From contig JAGAIY010000019.1 in NCBI GenBank assembly GCA_017626355.1, forward strand, positions 49,820 through 113,819: a stretch of DNA of 64,000 nt, written 5' to 3'. The notes under the pieces are model-generated. The model was not told the DNA's origin, ran no database searches, and worked only from the letters and a program-made list of their open reading frames with translations. A program made the translations under genes and the position numbers. This DNA is from Bacteroidales bacterium (GTDB taxonomy: Bacteria > Bacteroidota > Bacteroidia > Bacteroidales > UBA932). Positions 26,975-36,199 of the stretch are shown here, piece by piece. Position 1 is the stretch's first letter. Every line of letters starts with the position of its first letter.

Positions 26975-27796
26975 TTAGCCCGGATAAAATTTAGAAGCGA
27001 CAGGAAGCCCGGATGGGATCACAAAATGATGCCCTTCGTCCTTCCAGCTGTCCTCGTCCCATTCAGGACTGACATAATCCCCGGCATGGTCGGCGAGGAA
27101 CGACAGATATGTGATAGGAAAGCCCTGGGCCAGATACTGGGATTCATAGAAGGTCTGGACTTCAAAAAGAGCATCCACAGCATCGCGTCCGCATAAAGAC
27201 GAAAGTCCGCTCTCATAAAGACGCTCACGGTCAGCACCGTAGATATCAGTTGCAGCGGCAAGGATCTGAAGTCCGTTCTGCTGCGCCATCGCAAGCGAAT
27301 ATTCATGGAGATAGCGGCTGTCCGTCTTGAGATGGATTATTCCTCCAGGTTTGAGGAAGTTACGGTATCTGTTCATGAACAGAGGAGCTGTCAGACGTTT
27401 CTTCTCACGTCCTATCTGAGGATCTGCAAATGTTATCCAGATCTCGGAAACCTCATCTGCAGCAAACAGGGATTCAATGAATTCTATGCGCGTGCGGAGG
27501 AAGCCTACATTGGTCAGAGAGTGCTCCGTCGCATATTTCGCGCCTTTCCAGAGTCGTGCTCCCTTTATATCGATGCCGATATAATTGAAAGAGGGATTAC
27601 GCTCCGCAAGGTCGACAGTATAGTCCCCTTTACCGCAGCCAAGCTCCAGAATTATAGGATTGTCATTGCCGAAGAAATCGCGGCCCCAGTTCCCTTTCAG
27701 ATAATGGTCGCAACCGAGAACCTCCGAGGTAGCCGGCTGGACCAGACACCTGAAAGTCTCATTTTCACGGAATTTCCTTAACTTGTCTTTTCCCAT
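26975..27796 (-). CDS. trmB: tRNA (guanine-N7-)-methyltransferase
   Basis: Methylates G46 in the tRNA variable loop using S-adenosylmethionine. The start chosen is MGKDKLRKFREN at 27796, because the longer open frame overlaps the upstream gene and starts with non-conserved sequence. Motifs: the SAM loop ELGCGKGDYT, IGIDIKGARLW, and WITFADPQIG in place of the enterobacterial FPDPWPK, as seen in Bacteroidota. C-terminal PITYLSF is also family-like. One base separates it from the ricT-like gene, so it is the distal gene of the long minus-strand run. Confidence 0.94.
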   Translation of the reverse strand: MGKDKLRKFRENETFRCLVQPATSEVLGCDHYLKGNWGRDFFGNDNPIILELGCGKGDYTVDLAERNPSFNYIGIDIKGARLWKGAKYATEHSLTNVGFLRTRIEFIESLFAADEVSEIWITFADPQIGREKKRLTAPLFMNRYRNFLKPGGIIHLKTDSRYLHEYSLAMAQQNGLQILAAATDIYGADRERLYESGLSSLCGRDAVDALFEVQTFYESQYLAQGFPITYLSFLADHAGDYVSPEWDEDSWKDEGHHFVIPSGLPVASKFYPG

Positions 27797-27797
27797 A

Positions 27798-29102
27798 TCA
27801 TATATTTTCCTTTTTAGGACGGTCATTGCGACGGCCGCCTCCATTCCTGTTCCCGCCCTTAGGACCCTTGTTTCCGCCTTTATGTTCCTTCTTCTGCTTC
27901 TCCTTTCCAGGCTCGGATGCCTTTCCTTCGTTATCAGCCGGCTCGGATGCATTCACCTCAGCCACTGGAGCAGCCTTCTTCTGAGCGTTGCGGCTCTTCT
28001 TTTTCTTCTTGCGCCTGCGAGCTTCATCAAAACGGTTGATGGCATCGTCTCCTACCGCTGTAACGAATTCAGGAGCAACAGGTTCAGAATCTCCCTTAAG
28101 CGACTCCGGCTTGATGCCTTCACGATTCATCCTTATGATGTCCCATACATCCTCGGCATAAAGAGGATAGAGGTTGGCGAATGAGGACGGGTCGTATGAG
28201 AAGTACATTATCTCCCTGAGGATATCCGTCTTCATGAGGTAGGCAAGACCATCCTCGAACTCAAGAGGATTATGAATCTTAGGTATACGGGACTGTGCAT
28301 CCATATATGCCGCCGTCTCATAGTTGAGACAGCATTTGAGCTTGCCGCACTGGCCTGCGAGCTTCTGAGGGTTGAGCGAAAGATCCTGACAGCGGGCAGC
28401 AGAGGTCGTGATGGACTGGAAGCTCGAGATATAGTTCGAGCAGCAAAGCTCGCGTCCGCATACTCCGAGACCACCTATAAGACCGGCCTCCTGACGCGCT
28501 CCGATCTGCTTCATCTCGATCCTGATACGGAATTCCTCCGCAAAGACCTTGATAAGCTGGCGGAAATCCACTCGCCCGTCTGCAATATAATAGAAGATAG
28601 CCTTGGTTCCGTCACCCTGGAACTCCACATCTCCGATCTTCATTTCAAGTCCGAGTTCAGCTGCGATCTGACGCGACCTGATCATGGTCTCGTGCTCTCT
28701 CGCGATAGCCTCCTGCCATTTCTCTATATCGAAAATCTTAGCCTTACGGTAAATTCTCTTGAACTCGAAAGTCTCGGGATTGATCTTCCTACACTTCATC
28801 TGACGTCCTACGATAGGGCCTTCGAGAGTCACTATACCAAGGTCATGACCGTTGGCGGCCTCCACGATGACAAGATCTCCGGTCTTGATGCTCTGACCGG
28901 ACCCGTTCCTGTATATTCCCTTTCGTGTATTCTTGAAACGCACTTCAAAGAAGTCGTCGTACTGTTCCTGATTGACACCGGCAAGCCAGTCATACACCTC
29001 AAGCTTGCAGCATCCCTGACGGTAAGTGCAGTCAAGCTCACCTGTCTCGGCACGCTCCACAACACATCCGCGCGAACAATCATATCTCTTGGATTCTGTC
29101 AT
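27798..29102 (-). CDS. PSP1-domain protein (RicT/YaaT-like)
   Basis: A 434-residue cytoplasmic protein with the PSP1 C-terminal conserved region. Cysteines are the hallmark: RGCVVE and QGCCKLEVYDWL near the start, GLGVCGRELCCSNY in the middle, and AGQCGKLKCCLNYE later. In Bacillus, RicT belongs to an iron-sulfur complex that affects RNA processing by RNase Y. The role in Bacteroidota is not established. The C-terminal ~90 residues form a disordered, very basic tail (RRRKKKKKSRNAQKK, then Gly/Lys/Asn-rich), which suggests nucleic-acid contact. It starts four bases after the delta'-like gene. Operon position next to DNA polymerase III delta' recalls the Bacillus holB-yaaT order. Confidence 0.9.
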   Translation of the reverse strand: MTESKRYDCSRGCVVERAETGELDCTYRQGCCKLEVYDWLAGVNQEQYDDFFEVRFKNTRKGIYRNGSGQSIKTGDLVIVEAANGHDLGIVTLEGPIVGRQMKCRKINPETFEFKRIYRKAKIFDIEKWQEAIAREHETMIRSRQIAAELGLEMKIGDVEFQGDGTKAIFYYIADGRVDFRQLIKVFAEEFRIRIEMKQIGARQEAGLIGGLGVCGRELCCSNYISSFQSITTSAARCQDLSLNPQKLAGQCGKLKCCLNYETAAYMDAQSRIPKIHNPLEFEDGLAYLMKTDILREIMYFSYDPSSFANLYPLYAEDVWDIIRMNREGIKPESLKGDSEPVAPEFVTAVGDDAINRFDEARRRKKKKKSRNAQKKAAPVAEVNASEPADNEGKASEPGKEKQKKEHKGGNKGPKGGNRNGGGRRNDRPKKENI

Positions 29103-29106
29103 AATC

Positions 29107-30162
29107 TTAAATACTTATAAACAAACGGTCGGCAAGGTCACAGAACAGGATCTTCGAGTTGACATTCCTGTCTATCATTGAAACGACCTTTTCAATATCC
29201 GACATGGCCTTGGCGCAGAAGCCTTTGCCGCAACGGGCCGCCACAGAGGTGATGAAAGCCTCTTCCTGAGGCTCAATATCAGCTATCCGGGCCAGATTCT
29301 GCTGAACCATGAATATCTTTCTGATGCAGTTGCCTGCAAAAATACAAAATGCTTTCTGTTTTTCACGCGATTCCAACGCCGCAACAGCTTCCGAGCACTC
29401 AAGCGTACCCATAAGGTCTCTTGCAAGGATCGAATTCATCAGATCTGAAAAAAGATCCATGAAAAGCGCGTATTCCTCCCTGTCGTCTGCCGGCTTGAGA
29501 GCCTTAACACGTTCTGCCTCATCCTTCGAAAGAGGCATGACCCTTATGCTCTGGCAACGGGAGAAAATGGTCTGAAGAACCTTTTCCGGAGCATGGGTTA
29601 TGAATATGAACAAGGTCTTTGCAGGCGGCTCTTCAACCATCTTCAGAAGCCTGTTCGCCGTCTCCTGATTCATCTTCTCGGGAAGATAGAATATCACGGC
29701 CTTGTATCCGTCAGCAACCGCTGTAAGCGACAGCTTTCCTATTATCGACTTCGCTTCAGCAACCGCTATGAGTCCGTTCTTGCTTTCTATGCCTATAGCC
29801 TTCTGCAGGTCGGCTTCGGTAAAATACGGATCAGCCGTCACGAGTTCCCTCCAATACTTCAGGTATGACTCCGACACAGGCTTGTCATCGGAGGATTTCG
29901 GTCCTTTATTCACAGGAAAGACGAAATGCACATCCGGATGGACGAGCTTGGCCATCTGGCGGCACGAAGGGCACTCGCCGCATGAATCACCGCCACGGGG
30001 AGCCGCACAATTGAGGTACTGCACATAGGCGAGCGCAAGCGCCATGGCCCCGCATCCCTCATTCTCATACATGAGCATGGCATGGGCGACCCTGCCGCTG
30101 TCAGCCATCGACACCAGAGCACGGGCAACTTCCGCATTTCCTATTATATCCGCAAACCTCAT
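29107..30162 (-). CDS. holB: DNA polymerase III delta'-like clamp-loader subunit
   Basis: Clamp-loader AAA+ protein. I set the start at MRFADIIGNAEVARAL (30162), where the ATG overlaps the upstream stop as TAATG. The Walker A position reads MYENEGCGAMALALA and lacks the GKT lysine, as in delta' subunits, which do not hydrolyse ATP. A four-cysteine zinc knuckle (CAAPRGGDSCGECPSC) follows, then VEEPPAKTLFIFITHAPEKV and the SRC motif FSRCQSIRVMPLS. The 351 residues are normal. The neighbours (polyprenyl synthase upstream, PSP1 downstream) are housekeeping genes. Confidence 0.88.
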   Translation of the reverse strand: MRFADIIGNAEVARALVSMADSGRVAHAMLMYENEGCGAMALALAYVQYLNCAAPRGGDSCGECPSCRQMAKLVHPDVHFVFPVNKGPKSSDDKPVSESYLKYWRELVTADPYFTEADLQKAIGIESKNGLIAVAEAKSIIGKLSLTAVADGYKAVIFYLPEKMNQETANRLLKMVEEPPAKTLFIFITHAPEKVLQTIFSRCQSIRVMPLSKDEAERVKALKPADDREEYALFMDLFSDLMNSILARDLMGTLECSEAVAALESREKQKAFCIFAGNCIRKIFMVQQNLARIADIEPQEEAFITSVAARCGKGFCAKAMSDIEKVVSMIDRNVNSKILFCDLADRLFISI

Positions 30163-31157
30163 TATCTGTTTCTTTCCGCCGTAAAACGGGCCAGTGCCGA
30201 AAGGCATTCCTTCTCATATGAGTCCGGAAGCACATCAAGAGCAGCCACAGCCTCGGAGACATAAGCATCCAGACGCCTGCGCGCATACTCCACGCCTCCG
30301 TTATCCTTGACAAAGCCCACTATTTCATCCCTGTATTCCGGATGTCCGGAAATATCCTTCACCAGCTTCCTTATACGCTGGCATTCTTCGGCCGGCACTG
30401 CAGCCAGAGCCCCGAGCAGAGGCAAGGTTATCTTCTGTTCGAGTATATCCACACCAAGAGGCTTTCCCACAGACTCCGTTCCCGAATAGTCCAGAATATC
30501 GTCCATGATCTGGAAGGCCAGTCCCAGAGCAACCGCATAGGCCTTTGCTGCCTCAATCATCTCCTTGGAAGCTCCGACAGAGATTGCGGCAGAAACACAT
30601 GTCGCCTCGAAAAGCGAAGCCGTCTTGTTGTAGATTATCTTGAGATAATCATTCTCATCAGTATCTCCGGTCTGAGCCTTCTGAAGCTGAAGCATCTCGC
30701 CTTCGGCAAGATCGCTCAGAGTCTTGGAAAATATCAGCATCACTTCATTATCGGAACCGCAGGACTTGAGAATCAGCTCCATGGCCTTTACAAGCCAATA
30801 ATCGCCCACAAGCACAGACACAGACGGTCCCATCAACGAATATATCGTAGGCTTCCCTCTACGCTGGTCGCTTTCATCAGCGACATCATCGTGGAGAAGC
30901 GTCGCATTATGAAGAAGTTCGGACGCCGCAGCATAGCGCACTGTCAGATCGGCCAATCCGGCACCGGGATTTCCCGCACTGCAGGCACGGGCCATGACAA
31001 GAGCCAAAAGCGGTCTGAGCTGCTTGCCGGAATTGGAAAGGATGGAACCGTTCACCGAATTCAGCAGAGAAATTTCGCTTTTCAACACCGTGCCGATACA
31101 ATCCTGAACGGCAATCCAGTCCTGTCCCAGATGTTTCTTCAATTCATTTATATCCAT
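30162..31157 (-). CDS. Trans-isoprenyl diphosphate synthase (polyprenyl synthetase)
   Basis: Class I prenyltransferase that elongates isoprenoid diphosphates, probably the long chain for menaquinone. Two aspartate-rich motifs bind magnesium-diphosphate: LLHDDVADESDQRRG and FQIMDDILDYSG. Lys-Gln-Leu-Arg-Pro (GKQLRPLL) is the substrate-binding region before the first motif. The 331 residues fit the octaprenyl/heptaprenyl synthases. Small Ser/Ala residues before the first motif (YAAASELLHNATLL) fit a long-chain product, which is inference. Three-base gap to the LOG-family gene upstream. Confidence 0.92.
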   Translation of the reverse strand: MDINELKKHLGQDWIAVQDCIGTVLKSEISLLNSVNGSILSNSGKQLRPLLALVMARACSAGNPGAGLADLTVRYAAASELLHNATLLHDDVADESDQRRGKPTIYSLMGPSVSVLVGDYWLVKAMELILKSCGSDNEVMLIFSKTLSDLAEGEMLQLQKAQTGDTDENDYLKIIYNKTASLFEATCVSAAISVGASKEMIEAAKAYAVALGLAFQIMDDILDYSGTESVGKPLGVDILEQKITLPLLGALAAVPAEECQRIRKLVKDISGHPEYRDEIVGFVKDNGGVEYARRRLDAYVSEAVAALDVLPDSYEKECLSALARFTAERNR

Positions 31158-31160
31158 AGG

Positions 31161-31694
31161 TCAAGCTTCAAGCATATCAAGAAGTTCCTCCGCCGTAGAA
31201 GCGAAAAGAACCTTGTCAAACGTTGACTGAGGCATCATTCCGGTATCGAGATAATGCTTCAGCAGAGCCTTCAAAGGCTCGTAAAAACCTTCATGATCCA
31301 GCAAGAGCACCTTGCCGTCATATTTCTTCAGATGGACAAGGGCCACTGTCTCTATGACCTCATCCAAAGTCCCGACACCGCCAGGCAAGGCAACCACAGC
31401 CACGGTGTCCTTTCTCAAAAGCGTCTTCCGCTCAGCCATGGTATCCGTCCACACGACCTCAGTCAGCTGCGGATATACATGCTCCTCCATGAACCGCGGG
31501 ATAACGCCCAGATGCCAGCCTCCGATTTCATGCAACTCGTCCGAAACAGCACCCATGGTACCCTTTACAGTACCTCCGGTGACTATGCCGTATCCACGCA
31601 ACGAAGCCGCCCGGACAAATTCACGGGCGACTTTGTTGTACTTTGGATCTATTTCAAAACTTGCAGAGCAGAAAACTGCTATCTTTCCTTTCAT
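31161..31694 (-). CDS. LOG-family Rossmann protein (TIGR00730 type)
   Basis: A 177-residue protein with the LOG signature ALPGGVGTLDEVIE and the nucleotide-binding N-terminus AVFCSAS...YGIVTGG. In plants and several bacteria these enzymes are cytokinin riboside 5'-monophosphate phosphoribohydrolases, releasing ribose 5-phosphate from nucleotide monophosphates. In Bacteroidota the substrate is not known, and a nucleotide-salvage or house-cleaning role is plausible. It is 12 bases downstream of the outer-membrane protein gene. Confidence 0.88.
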   Translation of the reverse strand: MKGKIAVFCSASFEIDPKYNKVAREFVRAASLRGYGIVTGGTVKGTMGAVSDELHEIGGWHLGVIPRFMEEHVYPQLTEVVWTDTMAERKTLLRKDTVAVVALPGGVGTLDEVIETVALVHLKKYDGKVLLLDHEGFYEPLKALLKHYLDTGMMPQSTFDKVLFASTAEELLDMLEA

Positions 31695-31706
31695 CTGCTC
31701 AGGCTC

Positions 31707-32318
31707 TTAAAAGAAAAATGCCACTGAAACAGAGATTCCTCCAAATGTCTCATTCTCAGTCTTCAAGTCATCAAGTCCGATCTCCTTGAAGTCAGCCAAC
31801 TTTCCGAGAGTTCCGAAGTTCCAGTTGTAACGGACAATCGCCTGAAGCTTCCACACATTCACACCGGCACCGACTCCGACTCCATATTCGAAAGCATTGT
31901 CAAGAGACACATCACCCTTGCCGAGACCGGCAACGCCGCCCTTGAACTTGTTCGAGAGACTGTATCCTATATAAGGAGTCACATCAAGAAACGGACGGGC
32001 AACAATGAGATCCGGACCCCACTGGACAGAAACCGGAAGATTGAGGGAGCTTACCTTCTGTACTGCTGTAACCGCATCCAGTCCCGAATAATCCGCACTC
32101 TTCTGAATGAAGACAAGAGACGGCTGGACAGAGAAACCGAGAGGAAGGTCAAGACCATAAGTCACTCCGACATTCCATCCCGCCTTTGCATCAGTCCTGA
32201 CATCTTCAATCTTGGCTGTATTGAAATTCATCCCGGCAGTCACACCGAATCCCTGTGCAGATGCCTGCACCGAGAAGAACAGCATTAAGGCCGCTGCGGC
32301 CAGTAAGAATCTTTTCAT
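31707..32318 (-). CDS. Small outer-membrane beta-barrel protein
   Basis: A 203-residue protein with a signal peptide (MKRFLLAAAALMLFFSVQASAQ) and alternating hydrophobic strands (GFGVTAGMNFNTAKI, GVTYGLDLPLGFSVQPSLVF, SVAFFF at the end), as in the porin-like beta-barrel family PF13568. The ATG at 32318 was chosen because it opens the signal peptide. Function unknown; the C-terminal Phe fits barrel assembly. It follows trxA by 10 bases. Confidence 0.82.
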   Translation of the reverse strand: MKRFLLAAAALMLFFSVQASAQGFGVTAGMNFNTAKIEDVRTDAKAGWNVGVTYGLDLPLGFSVQPSLVFIQKSADYSGLDAVTAVQKVSSLNLPVSVQWGPDLIVARPFLDVTPYIGYSLSNKFKGGVAGLGKGDVSLDNAFEYGVGVGAGVNVWKLQAIVRYNWNFGTLGKLADFKEIGLDDLKTENETFGGISVSVAFFF

Positions 32319-32328
32319 AACGTGATAT

Positions 32329-32643
32329 TTAAAGAAGTGAATCAAGCTTTGCGCAAAGATCTCCCTTGGAAATCACACCTACATGCCTGTCTACAAGCTC
32401 TCCGCCCTTAAAGAAAAGAAGGGTAGGAATGCTTCTTATGCCGTACTGCATAGGCACGTCGTCACACTCATCTACATTACACTTCGCTACTACCGCCTTG
32501 CCCTCATACTCTGCTGCAACCTCATCGATTACAGGTGAGATAGCTTTGCAAGGGCCGCACCATGTAGCCCAAAAATCAACCAATACAGGCTGGTCACTAT
32601 TAAGGATTTCTGCGAAATTCGCATCTGTTACTGCTTTTGCCAT
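32329..32643 (-). CDS. trxA: Thioredoxin
   Basis: A 104-residue cytoplasmic thioredoxin with WATWCGPCK (Cys29 and Cys32), the cis-proline segment IRSIPTLLFF and the C-terminal GVISKGDL. The start is the ATG at 32643; the longer frame upstream has no thioredoxin character and crosses the promoter. It keeps dithiol enzymes such as ribonucleotide reductase reduced. It has its own promoter (32671-32701) with an inverted repeat around the -7 box and leads the long minus-strand run. Confidence 0.97.
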   Translation of the reverse strand: MAKAVTDANFAEILNSDQPVLVDFWATWCGPCKAISPVIDEVAAEYEGKAVVAKCNVDECDDVPMQYGIRSIPTLLFFKGGELVDRHVGVISKGDLCAKLDSLL

Positions 32644-32659
32644 AATTATATGTATTAAA

Positions 32660-32701
32660 AATTCCAACCACAAATATAAATATTTATGGTTGGAATTACA
32701 A
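32660..32701 (-). promoter_or_regulatory. trxA promoter flanked by an 11-bp inverted repeat
   Basis: On the minus strand: TTG (rc of 32699-32701), 20 bases, TATATTTG (rc of 32671-32678). A perfect inverted repeat, AATTCCAACCA (32660-32670) and TGGTTGGAATT (32687-32697), brackets the -7 element. The repeat could be an operator or a hairpin overlapping the transcript start. Confidence 0.65.
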
Positions 32702-32740
32702 TATTGATACCTTATTTGTCCGAGAATCTTAGACCGCCGG

Positions 32741-33034
32741 TCAGTAGGATTTCTCGACACTCCATACGAAGGCCCTGATACCGAGGTCAGGTGTCTCCTC
32801 GTCCATAGCCTTGAGCTGCGCGAGGATTCCATCCACCTTGTCGTCCGGTACGAATGTAAGGATGGCATTGTTCATCGTAGGCCATGCGTGATTGCCCAGA
32901 TGAGGCTCTCCGCTCACTCCTCCGCGGCCGGCAATGTCCTCCCACATCGTGAAGCCCCTGCATCCAAGCTGCTCTATGGCATCCGCAATCTCCATGTTGT
33001 ATGCCTGGTCATATGCTATAAAAATACCTTTCAT
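32741..33034 (-). CDS. PG0541-type small protein accompanying an RND pump
   Basis: A 97-residue soluble protein with start MKGIFIAYDQAYNMEIADAI. It resembles the PG0541-like, P-II-fold-like proteins that are found beside RND transporters in Bacteroidota; the pattern FVPDDKVDGILAQLKAMDEE in the C-terminal half fits a ferredoxin-like fold. It comes 40 bases after the RND pump and is the last gene of that operon. Its role is not known; a regulator or sensor of pump activity is inference. A hairpin (32720-32756, ends CGAGAA/TTCTCG) overlaps its stop codon and may terminate transcription. Confidence 0.75.
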   Translation of the reverse strand: MKGIFIAYDQAYNMEIADAIEQLGCRGFTMWEDIAGRGGVSGEPHLGNHAWPTMNNAILTFVPDDKVDGILAQLKAMDEETPDLGIRAFVWSVEKSY

Positions 33035-33074
33035 GTCTTGTTCTTTATTACTTTGGTTATCTACTTTGACCGGA

Positions 33075-36000
33075 CTATGCCTTGGCAGCCTTTCTGGCAA
33101 GCTTTCTTGCGGCACGGCGCTCCTGCCATGAAGTCACTGAAGCATAGACGGTAGGAATGATCACGAGGGTCACGAGAGTCGAAATAGAGAGACCCCAGGC
33201 CACTACCATACCGAGAGAACGCCACATCTCCGAACCCTCTCCCTGGCCGATAGCCATAGGGATCATACCGAGGACGGTCGTAAGGGTCGTCATGAGGATA
33301 GGACGAAGACGCGACTTGGCCGCAATCACCGAAGCTTCCGTAACGCTCTTTCCTCGCTCACGCATGAGGATGGTATAGTCGATGAGCACGATACCGTTCT
33401 TCACCACGATACCCATCAGGATGAGGATACCGATCATACCCATGGTACCGAGAGGTGTTCCTGTTACCCAAAGTCCGAGAAGCACTCCCACGAATGCGAA
33501 CGGAATCGAGAACATGATCACGAAAGGACTCATGAACGACTCGAACTGGGATGCCATCACGATGTATACGAGGATGATGATCATGGCAAGGAGCATGATG
33601 AGGTCTCCGAACATATCCTGCTGGTCCTCATATGAACCTCCGATCTCGACAGAAAGCTCAGACGGGATGTCAGTTTCTGCAAGTATCGCATCAGTAGCGG
33701 CCACAGCATCAGAAAGAGCGACACCATTGGCAACCACACCGGAAACAGTGATAAGACGCTCACGGTTCTTTCTCTGGATGGAAGGAGGGGTAAGGCTCTC
33801 CACCACTGTACCGAGGTCCTTGATCCTGACACCCTTGCCCATGTTATTGTATATCATGATGTTCTCGATGTCCTCGATGCTTGTCCTGAACTCAGGAGCA
33901 TAACGCACACGGATATCGTATTCATCACCGTCCTCACGATAGAACGACTGGGTCGAACCGTTCATGGCAGCACTGAGGTAAGACGCCGCCGTAGTACTGT
34001 TCAGGCCATTGACAGCAAGCTTCTCACGGTCGAAATCCACCTGATACTCAGGAGTATACTCGTCACGGCTCAAGAGAACCTGAGAGAAGTTTCCGTCAGC
34101 AAGCATCTTGTCCTGAACCTCTTTAGCCACGCGGTCGGTGGTCTCGAAATCGAAGCCATAAATCTCGATGTCGACTGTAGACGAACCTCCCATTCCTCCG
34201 CCACCTTCGGTAACCTTGATCTTCTTGAACTCAGGATAATCGGCAAGGATTCCGCGGATCACGTCAGCGATATCGGAAGTCGAACGTTCACGGTCCTCCA
34301 TACTTCCCACATTGATGTTGTATGAAACGATATGTGTACCGTTGTTCTGCATCGAAGCGAACGCATTGTCTGTATCTGCCTGTCCGAGGGCGTAAGAACA
34401 GTTCACGATCTCAGGAATGGCCTCCTTGAACTTTCCGTGAAGTTCATGGGCAATATTTCTGGTGATATGCTGTCCTGTTCCGGCAGGAAGTTCCAGCTGA
34501 AGGGTGATACGTCCGTCATCCGACTTCGGCATGAACTCTGTCTTGATCTTTGGCCCGATGAAGCCTACGGTTCCGACGAACACCACAAGAGATATCATGA
34601 CAACGATAGTCCTGTGACCGATACACCAGTTGATAAGCTTTCCGTATCCCAAAGAAATCAGATTGAGGAGCTTGTTGAAGTTTCCGAAGATCAGGTCGTG
34701 GACCTTTCCAGTCTTAGGCTTGAACCTCAGGAACTGCGAACAGAGCATAGGGATAAGGGTAAGCGCACCGATTGTGGATACAATCATGATGATACTTGTG
34801 ATCCAACCCAACTGCTTGAACATCAGACCTGCCATACCCTTGATCATGGTAAGCGGAAGGAACACGGCAAGCATTGTCAGCGTTGACGCGATAACCGAGA
34901 TACCCACTTCCTGTGTCGCATGTACCGCAGCCTCCTTAGGCTTCGCTCCCCTCTCGAGATGTGTCGAGATGTTCTCCAGAACCACGATCGCGTCGTCCAC
35001 GACCATACCGATGGCGATAGACAGGGCTGACATCGACACGATGTTAAGAGTATTGCCGGTAGCCCACAGATACATCAGCGAGGCAAGGAGGGAAACAGGG
35101 ATCGAAAGTACGATGATGAAGGTCGCGCGCCATCTTCCGAGGAAGAGATATACGACGAGCATCACGATGAGGAAGGTCACCGCAATGGTCTCCTTCAACG
35201 AGTTGAGGGTATTGAGGATATTGTCAGAACTATCAACGACTGTAGTGATGTTGATGTCGGACGGAAGGTTCTTCTCAATCTTCTTCATAGCCTCCTTGAC
35301 ACCCTTGATAACGTTGACGGTATTCGCATCCGCCTGCTTCTGGATGACGATCTGAGCGCCCTGGGTACCGTTCACATAGGCCTCCTGATATCTCTCCTCA
35401 ACTCCGTCCACAACACGGGCTACGTCACGAAGATATACTGTCCTGCCGTTTGAATGTCCCACCACTACATCGAGCATCTGCTCGGCAGAAGTGAATTCCT
35501 TCTCCACACGGAGGGAATATGCGTTCGATCCTATGTCGACTGTTCCTGACGGCACGTTCCTGTTCTCAGCTGCTATGACGTTTGATATTCCGGCAACTGT
35601 AAGTCCGTAAGCTTCAAGCTTGTTCGGATCGCAATATACCTGGATCTCACGCTGAGGGGCACCTGCGATAGATACAGTACCCACACCAGAAACTCGTGCG
35701 AGAGGAGTAGCCACCTTGTCATCGAGAATCTTCTCGAGAGCCTGGAGACTCTCATCAGCTGTCGCAGCCATGATCATGATAGGCATGTCATCTGCGCTGA
35801 ACTTGAAGATGATAGGGAGTGATGCTCCGTCAGGAAGCACCGAGTTCACCATATCCAGCTTGTCACGGACATCGTTGGTAGCCACGTCGATATCAACGCC
35901 TTCCACGAACTCCATCGTGATGAGCGAGATGTTTTCCTTCGATGTCGAGCTCATGTCCTTGAGGTCGCTCACACCGTTCAAAGAGTTCTCGAGTACCTTC

Positions 36001-36191
36001 GTAAGGTTGGTCTCGATATCCTCTGCACTGGCTCCCGGATACGAAGACATGACCATGACCACATTCGCATCAAACTTAGGGAACCTGTCCAATGATATGT
36101 TTATCAGCGAGAAAATACCGAAGATCGCCATTGCGATGAAGACCAGCGCCGTGGTGACCGGGTTATTGACCGCTTTTCTGTAAATACTCAT
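33075..36191 (-). CDS. RND efflux pump, second system
   Basis: Inner-membrane RND permease of 1038 residues. TM1 is in PVTTALVFIAMAIFGIFSLI; the periplasmic porter motif YPGASAEDIE and the proton-relay Asp pair AIGMVVDDAIVVLENI are present; late segments read MGIVVKNGIVLIDYTI. It differs clearly from the first pump in the window (for example MSIYRKAVNNP against MNVKTFIDRP), so this is not a recent duplication. It starts eight bases after the adaptor. Cargo unknown. Confidence 0.95.
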   Translation of the reverse strand: MSIYRKAVNNPVTTALVFIAMAIFGIFSLINISLDRFPKFDANVVMVMSSYPGASAEDIETNLTKVLENSLNGVSDLKDMSSTSKENISLITMEFVEGVDIDVATNDVRDKLDMVNSVLPDGASLPIIFKFSADDMPIMIMAATADESLQALEKILDDKVATPLARVSGVGTVSIAGAPQREIQVYCDPNKLEAYGLTVAGISNVIAAENRNVPSGTVDIGSNAYSLRVEKEFTSAEQMLDVVVGHSNGRTVYLRDVARVVDGVEERYQEAYVNGTQGAQIVIQKQADANTVNVIKGVKEAMKKIEKNLPSDINITTVVDSSDNILNTLNSLKETIAVTFLIVMLVVYLFLGRWRATFIIVLSIPVSLLASLMYLWATGNTLNIVSMSALSIAIGMVVDDAIVVLENISTHLERGAKPKEAAVHATQEVGISVIASTLTMLAVFLPLTMIKGMAGLMFKQLGWITSIIMIVSTIGALTLIPMLCSQFLRFKPKTGKVHDLIFGNFNKLLNLISLGYGKLINWCIGHRTIVVMISLVVFVGTVGFIGPKIKTEFMPKSDDGRITLQLELPAGTGQHITRNIAHELHGKFKEAIPEIVNCSYALGQADTDNAFASMQNNGTHIVSYNINVGSMEDRERSTSDIADVIRGILADYPEFKKIKVTEGGGGMGGSSTVDIEIYGFDFETTDRVAKEVQDKMLADGNFSQVLLSRDEYTPEYQVDFDREKLAVNGLNSTTAASYLSAAMNGSTQSFYREDGDEYDIRVRYAPEFRTSIEDIENIMIYNNMGKGVRIKDLGTVVESLTPPSIQRKNRERLITVSGVVANGVALSDAVAATDAILAETDIPSELSVEIGGSYEDQQDMFGDLIMLLAMIIILVYIVMASQFESFMSPFVIMFSIPFAFVGVLLGLWVTGTPLGTMGMIGILILMGIVVKNGIVLIDYTILMRERGKSVTEASVIAAKSRLRPILMTTLTTVLGMIPMAIGQGEGSEMWRSLGMVVAWGLSISTLVTLVIIPTVYASVTSWQERRAARKLARKAAKA

Positions 36192-36199
36192 ATTATGTC

